Below are positions 1 through 9,101 of a DNA stretch of 64,000 bases, piece by piece. The first letter of the stretch is position 1, and each line of letters opens with the position of its first letter. Under the pieces are notes generated by a model, which saw only the letters and a list, made by a program, of their open reading frames with translations, did no database searches and was not told the origin of the DNA. This DNA is from Selaginella moellendorffii (taxonomy: Eukaryota > Streptophyta > Lycopodiopsida > Selaginellales > Selaginellaceae): NCBI RefSeq assembly GCF_000143415.4, contig NW_003314338.1, forward strand, positions 417,795 through 481,794, written 5' to 3'. The translations under genes were made by a program, and so were the position numbers.

Positions 1-1
1 C

Positions 2-1171
2 GACATTGTTGCTTGGAACACATTAATCTCAGCTTTAGTTTTTAATGGGCATTGCCAGGAAGCTCTCGAATTCTTCACAAAGATGCCAGAATGGAGCATT
101 GTTTCGTGGAATCTAAGATTGAATTGCTACGCGCAGGTCTACGGCGTGGATCAAGCCAAGGGGATATTTGACGCAATGCCCGCCCAGGATATTACGTCGT
201 GGAATCTCATGGCAACGGCCTACGCACGCACGATGCAGCTGGATCGAGCGGTCGAGATCTTGAAGAAAATTCCGGCTCGGAATATGGCGTCGTGGAATCT
301 AACGGTGGCGGCACACGCGGGGAAAGGACACTTCTATTCCGCGGTGGAATGTTTCTCTTCCATGCCGGAATGGGATCTGGTGTCTCTCAACACGATGATC
401 GCAATCCATGCGCAGAAGCTGGATCTCCAGAGCGCGAGAGATCTGTTTGATTGCATGCCCAAGCGGGATCTCGTGACATGGAACACGATGATCCACGCGA
501 ATGCGGTGGCAAATCGCATGGAAGACGCCCAATTCCTCTTCGATTTTATGCCGGAGCGCGACGCCTCGTCGTGGAACATCATGATCGGCGGCTACGCGGC
601 GGTGTTCCAGATCGAGATCTGCCAGGCGCTGTTCAACGCCATGCCGGATCGAAGCCCTCTTTCCTGGAGCAAGATGATCGCCGCGCTCGCCCAAAATGGA
701 GAGATTCCGTCGCGAGTGGAGAGGATGCTGGAGACGATGGAGACGCCCTGGGCATCCGGGCATTCCATCGAGATTATGGCTATCCATGGGGTTCTTCCCC
801 ATGGCGCCGCGATGCTCAGCGTCTTGAAATCCTGTGCCCACTCGGGATCCCTCCCCGGCGCCTGGAAGAGATTCCTATCCATGGCTGCGGATCGCGATAT
901 CCCGCCGTCAAGGGAGCACTACTGCGCGATGATCCACATTCTAGCATCGGCCGGGCAGCTCGACGAGGCCCATCGATTGATCAACTCCATGCCCTATTCC
1001 TCCGACTATGAATCACTCGCCGCGATGCTTGGCGCCTGTAAGCTACATCGGGATGTGGGCCGCGGCATGGAGATCGCGGACCAGATCCTCGATTCCGGGG
1101 AGATCTCGATGAAAAGCAGCGGCGCTTGCTTGACGATGGTAAACAATCTGCTTCTCTCCCAAGAACCCTAA
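2..1171 (+). CDS. PPR protein, S-repeat type, 5'-truncated by window edge
   Basis: The frame is open from base 2, so the gene continues upstream of the window; 389 codons plus the TAA stop are visible, and the first in-frame ATG (83) is inside a repeat and is not the real start. About eight 31-residue PPR S-type repeats follow one another, each with the pattern D-x-V/A-S-W-N-T-M ... A-x-A near its start and F-x-x-M-P-x-R/W at its end. Most repeats have Asn at position 5 and Asp, Asn or Ser as last residue; in the known PPR code N/D favours U. The C-terminus has an E-like tail (helices around LDEAHRLINSMP and a following MLGACKLHRDV segment) but no E+ or DYW deaminase domain. PPR proteins of this kind bind organelle RNA in plastids or mitochondria and act in editing, splicing or stability, so any deaminase would have to come from a partner. 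No intron is seen. Confidence 0.9.
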   Translation, partial: DIVAWNTLISALVFNGHCQEALEFFTKMPEWSIVSWNLRLNCYAQVYGVDQAKGIFDAMPAQDITSWNLMATAYARTMQLDRAVEILKKIPARNMASWNLTVAAHAGKGHFYSAVECFSSMPEWDLVSLNTMIAIHAQKLDLQSARDLFDCMPKRDLVTWNTMIHANAVANRMEDAQFLFDFMPERDASSWNIMIGGYAAVFQIEICQALFNAMPDRSPLSWSKMIAALAQNGEIPSRVERMLETMETPWASGHSIEIMAIHGVLPHGAAMLSVLKSCAHSGSLPGAWKRFLSMAADRDIPPSREHYCAMIHILASAGQLDEAHRLINSMPYSSDYESLAAMLGACKLHRDVGRGMEIADQILDSGEISMKSSGACLTMVNNLLLSQEP

Positions 1172-3381
1172 AATCGTTTGGCACCAAATTTCAAACTCTC
1201 TTCCATGTGCCACGTGGAAGTACCATGCCGCAGACTCTTGATCACCAAAGAATCACAGGCGATACAAAAACTGGGAAAGGAATCGTTAGTAAGAAAGAGA
1301 GCCATAACTTAAAGGAGTTGTCCAACTTTCTGAGATGTAGTCATGGCATTAGGGGTGTCATATTTCCCTAACCACGTCTTAGTGAGTAATCGTGTTGGGA
1401 GGTGGTTAATTGTTTGGGGCAACATGCAAAGTATTGACATTCAACTTTTTGCAATGGAAACTCTGAAATCCAAAAGGTAAATTCTAAGGTTTAATGAAGA
1501 GTGGCAAAGCTGGACAGCCCTGTTTCCAGGAAATCTTGCCAGTTCAACTATAAGTTCTTTTGCTGTTTCTTTAGGCTACTCTTTCTTCGTGCATTTACTG
1601 AGGAACGAATGCTCAAAGAGTAAGTCTAGAATTCTTCTGTTATTGTGGCTTATAACACTGACTAAGCTGCTATACCTCGATAGTACAGGGTTTTGCGACA
1701 GGGAAGGTGCTATACTTCAAAGTGTTGAGAAGATGAAGGGTGAGAAGATGAGCTCAGTGCAGTGGATGGATTCACAGATGGATTTGTCTAGTATTGCAGA
1801 GGCCCTGCACAAGAAACGACTTGAAATGATCAACAGCAGAGCTGTAGATGATATTAGTGACTCACTGGATGCCAAAAACTGAGAGGTTACTCCAACAAGA
1901 GTTTGAAAACTTGAAGCATGTACTGCCAGAAGAGGGGAAGGTGCAGGTGCTTTTGTTTTTGACAAAGATCATGGTCTCTTACTGAGTGGGGAAAGCACCT
2001 TCAGTATGGCATAATCACCATATGCGGCAAGTGGTGGTGTTCTTCACACAAAAGAAATACTTTGCAGTTGTTATGGATACAATGGAGATGGGAAGTATCA
2101 GTAATCTATAAGCTTGACAAGGACCAGTCAAGGAAAGCTAATATCCTGGATTTGTGGCTTTTACTTAGCCTATTAATCAAGTGGTGAATATTTACCTTAT
2201 ATGAGGATGAACCCAACGTACTGCAAGAACTCTATTCCTATCATACCATGATGTGACATTTCTTCAAGTTTACAGATGATCCATGATAGAAGTCCCAAAA
2301 GCTGCCTGATGTGTTGACTGGCATTGACACCTGGTCAACACATTTATTTAAATATTGACCAGTCAACACAGCATGTTTAAATTTGTTGAAGGAATTTGAT
2401 AGTATTTGCTGAGGAAATACATGCTAAGTGGAATACAATACTAAGATTTAATTGACTCTAATTTAATAGTTTAACTTAATTTGGACCATTAAACTAGTTT
2501 ATAAGCATTTCTTTTGTATTTTTCCTTACTTTCTTAAAATTAAATATTATAAAATATTCCTTAGGGCATTCAAAGCATGGTGCCCCTCTTCAATTTCTCC
2601 TTGTCATATAACAGTAAGACTAGGCCTCACAATGATGCCAAGATCAAGAAGTGTGGGCTGCTGCCAAATGAATCAGTTAAGCTTTCAAGTTGTTAGTGTT
2701 GTAAACTCCCAATGCTATATGAGTTTGGACTCACAATGAAATTGATAAAGAGTTTGGACTGAGCTAGGATTGGATATATTTAGGGCTTTATCTGGGGTTG
2801 GCCTGATATATCTAAAGCCTAATGTCTTTAAATCTTAACTCGATCTAAAATTTTCATAGTTTCATTCAGAATCCTTTAGCTTATGATATCTTTAAAAGTT
2901 TATTTTTTACATGAAATTGTATATATAAACTATATTAATATATAGTTTATATAAGCCATAAAAATTATTATGCTAATTTTAATATAGTTTTTTATTTGTT
3001 ACAATAGTTATGATACAAGTATATAGTTTATGATATAGTTTTTAAGAAATAAAATAATAACATATTTGACACCCTTTGTCACGTGTCTATTATATAAAAA
3101 TTTTATGTTGATAAAAAAAGGAATTTATTTTTAATTAATAATATAATTAGAAATTTAACACTTAAATAAAATTAAGTAGAAAGAACTACTAAAATATATT
3201 GGCTCAACATAGTTAGATGTTAAGAATTTAAAATCTTGTAACTGAAAATCTTTGAACTTTAATAGAGATATCTGAACAATTCTTTAAGATATATATTTAA
3301 CCCATATGGAAATAGACTAAACCCATTATTTTCTAGATACCCTTTCTAAAGGGCATATGCAGCAACCAAAGAACCCCAAGA
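1172..3381. other. Intergenic DNA without a supportable gene
   Basis: Moderately AT-rich up to about 2.3 kb and strongly AT-rich (TATATA, AAATTA runs) from 2.4 to 3.3 kb. A 97-codon open frame at 1589-1882 has a plausible acidic/charged end and a possible continuation after stops up to about 2.1 kb, so it may be a decayed coding exon, but it resembles no family I know. A short stretch at 1369-1395 (AACCACGTCTTAGTGAGTAA) recurs in degenerate form near 24844, so part of this DNA is dispersed repeat. Nothing else is seen. Confidence 0.5.
2310..2370. repeat. 12-bp inverted repeat with clustered TTGAC cores
   Basis: TGTGTTGACTGG (2310-2321) and its perfect reverse complement CCAGTCAACACA (2359-2370) bracket two more TTGAC/GTCAA cores, giving five TTGAC motifs in about 60 bases. 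TTGAC is the core of the plant W-box bound by WRKY factors. There is no recognisable gene close by, so a regulatory role is not shown and a decayed transposon end is equally likely. Confidence 0.35.
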
Positions 3382-4025
3382 TTAAGAATCTATACAAGGC
3401 ATTCTAGAAAAGATATCTAGAGCTTGTGATAACAAACCGTTGCTACCAAAACTAACAAGCATTATATTGCAGGAGATTAGATTTATCGAAGGCATCAAAG
3501 CAAACATCACTACTGCCTGCTCCATATGCCCATTCTGGGCATGTCCGGCTATCAAAAAAGTCCACATCAGATCGTTTCTATCGGGGGACTGATCGAACAA
3601 AGCTTGGGCAGCCGACTTGTGAGTGGCCATTTATCACAGTGTTCCACAACATGGCACTCTTCTCGGGGATCAAATGGAACGCTCACATTGCGTGGTCGGG
3701 GCAAATCCGGAGACGATAGTAGTGAAGGAGAAGATGCTCCAGCACGGCATTCTCTTGAAACTCTCCCGTGAATCGCCCATGAGCTCTTGCTGGGAGGAAT
3801 CCCATCAAATTCCACAAGACAATGTGTGGAGTCCTTGTGTGGCATCCCCCAGAAGAAGAAGGCCGTGCAGGCCTTGAATTGCGCTGCCTTAGAGGATGTT
3901 GGAGGAGAAGACATTGGGGTCTGGATTTGCAGCGTAGGCGGCCTTGGCATCTCCCAAGCTCCCACATTTGCCATACATGTAAGTGATCATGTTGGTGAGG
4001 TATCGATTCTCGCTGGATGTCATCC
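3382..4025 (-). pseudogene. Broken PPR gene
   Basis: Read on the minus strand, 4020-3890 gives the classical N-terminal capping region of plant PLS proteins (R-Y-L-T-N-M-I then M-Y-G-K-C-G-S-L-G-D-A-K) followed by a stop after PDPNVFSSNIL. Further on, the reading jumps between frames: one piece holds LWNLMGFLPARAHGR, another DPREECHVVEH, and the last frame (3630-3382) holds two good S-type repeats with AGHAQNGHMEQAVVMFALMP. At least three frame changes and one in-frame stop are needed to read it through, and only two full repeats survive, so it is a dead, internally deleted gene. Its upstream part is duplicated near 5.8 kb. Confidence 0.8.
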
Positions 4026-4039
4026 ACGTGGACAGTTAG

Positions 4040-4200
4040 ATGGATTCCAAATCTTCCTTTCCATTCCAAATCCAATGAGAGGTGCTGAAACTATATCTTA
4101 TTATCTCTCAACGTTGGTTATAGCATGCATGGTATATTGTTCTACTGTAGGGTTGCTAGGTTCAATTCCCAATTCGGCTCATCCTGGAAAATATTATTAT
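4040..4200 (+). repeat. SINE-like element with pol III B-box, copy 1 (degenerate)
   Basis: CATTCCAAATCCAATGAGAG, then a tRNA-like stretch with GGTTATAGCATGCATGG and the B-box-like GGTTCAATTCCC, then a TATTATTATTTTATTATT tail. The same order of elements occurs at about 5885-6080 with a better B-box. No cloverleaf can be folded with a proper acceptor stem, so it is not a tRNA gene. It is interpreted as a tRNA-derived SINE, or a promoter-like block hitchhiking with the adjacent PPR N-terminus duplication. Confidence 0.4.
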
Positions 4201-4843
4201 TTTATTATTGGCTGGAGAAAGAGCGCAAAATGTCTTGGTGAGCTAGAGAGAGGAGCTTATTGAGAGCTGGGTGTAACATTACACGGTAGGAATCTAAAAG
4301 TGTAACTTGCAGTGTACATGTTTAAAAAATTATAGTGAGCTATATCTATATGCAGCCAGAAGAAAAAAGGAAATGTCCCTTGTAGATTGATCAAACAGAT
4401 CATTAAAAAGTATTAACTTAGGTGCATTTCCACTGTAGTCATGCAATCAAATTTTGTGGAAGGGAAGATATATATTTGATTTGCTCCAGCACACAAACAG
4501 CACAAACATGCCATTGAGCTTACCAATTCGATCATATAGGGCTCTATACCGAATTCTCATCAGTTGTCACTTCAACATAATCGAGCAATCACACACCATG
4601 TTGTGCCATTGAATTCTCAATGACCTTGCCAGCATATGCAAGCCTTATTTGAACAAGAAAGACGCTAGACAACAAGCTAGAAATAGTGAATGACAATGAA
4701 CTTTTAAACGCAGTTTATACTAGTGGTAACTACAAACAAATAAAACGTTAAGTGCGATACATCACAGCCGTTGGATTAAAGGATATCTTAGAATATACCA
4801 TCCAAACCGTTAGATTTTAGTGCGGCTAGGGTTTCGCGTGGCT
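4201..4843. other. Intergenic, no gene seen
   Basis: No convincing coding frame in this roughly 640-bp interval. It ends in the putative 5' region of the following pseudogene (GTGCGGCTAGGGTTTCGCGT just before its ATG). Confidence 0.5.
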
Positions 4844-5790
4844 ATGGGGGCGAGGTGAGAGAGACTCGGGTATTCGTCTTCCTCTGTGCAGCGGAAAGCT
4901 GCCATCTCTCGAATCCCTCGGAGCTCTCCATCCGGTTGCACCCAGACGAAGGCAACGTTTTCCATCCCCTCTCTCTCAACTACACAAGGGGCCTGTCGTG
5001 CCGGACTTGGGACGAGCTGGTCCAGGAGCTCAGCTGCATCTATTCTGACGCAATTGCTTCGCTCCCTGACGCATCCCTTCCCGATGCCAAGACGCGGCAA
5101 AATGCGGCCATCATCCAAGGCATCCAGCCGCCCAAGGACGAAAGGGAGCCGGCTTGGATGTCGAAGCTGTCCGAGATTTGCAGAGGTAGGATCGATGTGG
5201 ACTTGCTTTTGTGCCACAAATTCATGCTCGCCTTTCGCTACCATCTGGACGTGAACGATCCAAACGTCGTCTCCATCGACAAGGAGCAAGATTGCCAGGA
5301 CCTGATCACGCAAGAAGAAGAAGAGCTCTACATTGATCGTCACCTCCCTCGAGCTCAAGCTGACGAGATTGTGTGCGAGATCTGTCAAGTTTTGCCACAG
5401 TCGTACCGGTGGCTGGGTCTGGAGGAGATGGACAGCAAAGAGGAGGTTTTCCGCACGATCAACTGGGACGTGGAGGTGGGGAGCAAAAGCTCGGCCGTTC
5501 TTGCGCAAGCGACGCTGTTCTTGGGATCGAAGTCGTCAGTGGGCTGAGCCGGCAGGGATTGAACAGATGCGAGATGGAATTCTTCCTGTGGGCGAGCTCG
5601 TCCAAGCTCCCGTTTTTGCAGCTGGTGACTGATTTCAAGAGTGCCGCTGTCTTTTACTATCGGTTTCCGCGGACAGGATCCATCGCCACCTTGAGGAAGC
5701 TCGTGAAGTTGATCGCGTCGAGATTACCCCCGGACTGCAATTGTCCAGAATCTGAAATGGCTTGGTCGATTCTGGGCTGGAAACGCTTCG
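4844..5790 (+). pseudogene. Frameshifted paralogue of the unrecognised gene at 6698
   Basis: Aligns by eye along its whole length with the protein encoded at 6698-7828. Shared landmarks in order are RLPL..GK, FHPL.L.....GLSC.TW, DAKTRQ.AA.I.G, AW.S.LS.ICR, LLCH.FM, F/LY.DRHLPR.Q.DE, YRWL....ID, DVEV..KSSAVLA, VLGI.VVS..S, C.ME/VEF.SWAS.S.LPF.Q..TDF, and a C-terminal WKRF. Here the ATG at 4844 runs into a stop after four codons. The N-terminal RLPL segment is in frame 3 and the main body in frame 1. After KSSAVLA a net 10-base deletion relative to the paralogue moves the rest to frame 3. It is therefore very probably dead, unless undetected introns absorb the shifts. It breaks off abruptly after WKRFG, where a PPR N-terminus fragment is joined. 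Confidence 0.7.
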
Positions 5791-5890
5791 GAAGGGATCA
5801 TGTTGGAGAGGTATCGATTCGGCCGCTCTCCAGGATTCGCGTGTGGATCCTCCAAATCTCTCCTGGATGTCGTCCATGTGGATTCTTTAC
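5791..5890 (-). pseudogene. PPR N-terminus fragment fused to end of preceding pseudogene
   Basis: On the minus strand this piece reads as the capping region of a PPR protein (I-H-T-R-I-L-E-S-G-R, then N-R-Y-L-S-N-M-I in a shifted frame) and stops exactly at the end of the neighbouring pseudogene. It is the counterpart of 3985-4050, showing that a block with PPR N-terminus plus SINE-like sequence was copied to this place. Confidence 0.6.
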
Positions 5891-6080
5891 ATTCCAAATC
5901 CAATGAGAGGTGCTGAATCTATATTTTGTTATCTCCCAGTGTTTATGGCTTTGTGGTTATAGCATGCACGCTGTAATGTTCTATTGTGTAGGGTTGCTGG
6001 GTTCGATTCCCATCCGCCTCAACTTTCAATTAAGAATAATACGGTGTTAGGGTCGCCCCCTAAACATGAATACTATTTTA
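5885..6080 (+). repeat. SINE-like element with pol III B-box, copy 2
   Basis: Contains TTGTGGTTATAGCATGCACG (A-box-like region) and GGGTTCGATTCCCATCCGCC (a good B-box, GGTTCGATTCC), about 45 bases apart as in tRNA promoters, and a TATTTTATTATTTTATTATT tail. Conserved with 4040-4200. The 5' and 3' ends cannot pair as an acceptor stem, so a functional tRNA is unlikely. Confidence 0.45.
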
Positions 6081-6091
6081 TTATTTTATTA

Positions 6092-6235
6092 TTAGATTAA
6101 CTGTGTTGAGTTTCTGGGTGTTAAGTACCATTTTATTATTTTCCTTTTTCTAACACTATACAATTTACTAGTGAGAGTGGCTCTCCTCAAAATCTCACCT
6201 AAGATTAACTGTGTTGAGTTTCTGGGTGTTAAGTT
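6092..6235 (+). repeat. 34-bp direct repeat pair 109 bp apart
   Basis: GATTAACTGTGTTGAGTTTC followed by TGGGTGTTAAGT occurs at about 6094-6125 and again at 6203-6235. The second copy is preceded by AATCTCACCTAA. This may be a small target-site or replication-slippage duplication within transposon-derived DNA. Confidence 0.55.
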
Positions 6236-6556
6236 GGTACTAGATCATAGTAAAGAAGCAAAACCAAACTTGTAATCGATGAAATCCATTGTGTTGGAAG
6301 TGGCATTGATACTTCTCTTAGTGAATTTGGGGAAGGCACACTTACTATAAAGGGGCAAAGAGTAAACAATTGGTTTGCATACTCAGTCATCCTATCCATG
6401 CATTGCAATGCATGGTGAATTATTGGTGGATCCCGATTCTTGACAGGAAAGGACACAAAGAATTAAAATAGATTTCGAGTGAAAGCTTTTAAAAAGCAAG
6501 CAAACCATACACAACCTAACAATATGTTGTCAAGTCCAAAATGAAAGTCAAAAAGA

Positions 6557-6631
6557 AAAGCTCGTGAGGTTGATTACCCCCGGACTGCAATTGTCAGATG
6601 GCTTGGTCGATTCTGGGCTGGAAACGCTTCG
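6557..6631 (+). repeat. Partial copy of the 3' end of the 4844 pseudogene
   Basis: This 75-bp stretch (AAGCTCGTGAGGTTGAT ... GGCTGGAAACGCTTCG) repeats 5697-5790 with two internal deletions and lies just upstream of the intact paralogue. It suggests that the tandem pair arose by unequal exchange, with the end of copy 1 preserved directly before the start of copy 2. Confidence 0.75.
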
Positions 6632-6697
6632 CAAACGAGGAAGGGTGTTTCCTTTCGTCACCCACATATCATTCTGTGCCGCGAAAGCCCTAGGGTT

Positions 6698-7828
6698 TTG
6701 ATCATGGCGTCCTTGGATCTGCGCTGGTTCCGGCTGCACTGCAGGACAGTCTTTGGTATGCGTCTTCCTCTCTACAATGGGAAGCTCGACCTGCTTGCAA
6801 TCTCTCGCTGCTTCGAGTTGAATCCGGCAAAGCTCTCCTTCCGAGTCATGGTGCGGCAATACGAAGCAGACAACGAAGATGATGACGAGTATGATGTGAG
6901 TTTCCATCCGCTTCCGCTCGACCACACAACAGGCCTGTCATGCTTGACTTGGGAGGAGATGGTCGCGGATGTCCTCGCTGTGTATCCCATCTCGTCCGTT
7001 GCCGACGCCAAGACGCGGCAGCATGCCGCTGTAATCCACGGGCCCCCTCTGCAAAGCTCTCCAGCTTGGCTGTCGAGATTGTCGCGGATATGCAGGGCTC
7101 TTGTCCCGGTGGAGTCAGTTTTGTGCCACCAGTTCATGTTCATGCTTCACAAAGAGCTTGGCGTCACTGGCTTCGTGCATAAGGTTTCCAGGGACAAGAA
7201 ATTGAGTGAGCTCACCCGACACGAGCCTGAGCCCGAGGAGGAGGACTTTTACGTCGATCGCCACCTCCCTCGCGAGCAAAGTGACGAGCTCTTGCGTGAT
7301 ATTTCCAATCTAAAGGTGCCACACGCGTACCGATGGCTGCAGCCGCAGGAGATCGACAGGGGCATGAGAACTTTGCGAGTGCAGAGCGTGAACTTGGACG
7401 TGGAGGTGAGGACCAAAAGCTCGGCTGTTCTTGCGTGTGGGAAGTCTGGCGACGCTGTTCTGGGCATTGACGTCGTGAGCCATTTCAGCCAGTTGAGCTT
7501 GAGGAGGTGCGAGGTGGAGTTTTACTCGTGGGCGAGCGTGTCCAGGCTTCCTTTTGTGCAGTTCATCACTGACTTCAGAAATGGGGCCGTGCTTTTCTAC
7601 TGCATTTTCACGCAGACGAGAGCAATGTGCCGTGAGACGATGTCGACCGGCACCATGATGAAGCTGCTGCAGCTCGTCATGGCAACGTTGCCCAATCCGG
7701 AGTTGGAGCTGGAGTGGTGGCCGCTGGCCTGGAAGCGTTTCTCCCAAACAGGTGAGGTCTTTCAACTTTGCATTCTTTGGTAGTACTAATGTTTCTTGAA
7801 ATTAACAGATGGAACAAAGGAACAATGA
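6698..7828 (+). CDS. Unrecognised protein of a lineage-specific family
   Basis: Starts at ATG 6703/6698 region (M-A-S-L-D-L-R-W-F-R), and the frame is open to 7783. A good donor CAG|GTGAGG at 7752 and acceptor AACAG at 7808 would remove 57 nt, the intron size typical of this window; the product then ends D-G-T-K-E-Q (stop 7826-7828), about 358 aa. Without splicing it ends at 7783 (361 aa). No signal peptide, membrane segment or known domain is recognised. Visible features are an acidic stretch near residues 52-60 (DNEDDDEYD), a conserved Y/V-D-R-H-L-P-R-E-Q motif around residue 185, and a C-terminal half rich in alternating hydrophobic segments (CEVEFYSWASVSRLPFVQF). The frameshifted paralogue at 4844-5790 shows which positions are conserved. 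Function unknown. Confidence 0.65.
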
Positions 7829-8119
7829 GCACTCCAGCCTGCAATCTATCATCCAAGGTGCAGGAAACAACCCAAAGTTTTATAATATTGTGGTTACTTT
7901 GTTTGTTTTTTTCATTTTTGGTTTGCTTAAGCAAATTTGTAAGGGAAGTGAATATATCTAGAATATATTTGCAATTGTCTATTAGTAGTTTCATCACTAT
8001 TGACAAGCTTCTGTCACCCTCTTTGATTCCATCTTTGCAATTGGTATTCATTTAATATCTATCTTCTCTCTATATATGCTGACTATAAACAAGGAGAGAT
8101 TTGATATCTTGCCATTATA

Positions 8120-8649
8120 NNNNNNNNNNNNNNNNNNNNNNNNNNNNNNNNNNNNNNNNNNNNNNNNNNNNNNNNNNNNNNNNNNNNNNNNNNNNNNNNN
8201 NNNNNNNNNNNNNNNNNNNNNNNNNNNNNNNNNNNNNNNNNNNNNNNNNNNNNNNNNNNNNNNNNNNNNNNNNNNNNNNNNNNNNNNNNNNNNNNNNNNN
8301 NNNNNNNNNNNNNNNNNNNNNNNNNNNNNNNNNNNNNNNNNNNNNNNNNNNNNNNNNNNNNNNNNNNNNNNNNNNNNNNNNNNNNNNNNNNNNNNNNNNN
8401 NNNNNNNNNNNNNNNNNNNNNNNNNNNNNNNNNNNNNNNNNNNNNNNNNNNNNNNNNNNNNNNNNNNNNNNNNNNNNNNNNNNNNNNNNNNNNNNNNNNN
8501 NNNNNNNNNNNNNNNNNNNNNNNNNNNNNNNNNNNNNNNNNNNNNNNNNNNNNNNNNNNNNNNNNNNNNNNNNNNNNNNNNNNNNNNNNNNNNNNNNNNN
8601 NNNNNNNNNNNNNNNNNNNNNNNNNNNNNNNNNNNNNNNNNNNNNNNNN
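8120..8649. other. Assembly gap (530 N)
   Basis: A run of N from 8120 to 8649. It directly abuts the long dinucleotide repeat on its right, which probably caused the assembly break. Any open frame drawn through it is meaningless. Confidence 0.99.
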
Positions 8650-8663
8650 CCCTATATCTTTAC

Positions 8664-9101
<438 letters not shown>

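Noticed and set aside
1589-1882. 97-codon plus frame with charged C-terminal half
   Set aside because: No family recognised, no splice context, and the similar reading downstream is broken by stops; kept only as a remark.
5930-6025. tRNA gene suggested by A-box and B-box
   Set aside because: Acceptor and anticodon stems do not fold; two diverged copies with A/T tails point to a SINE-like repeat.
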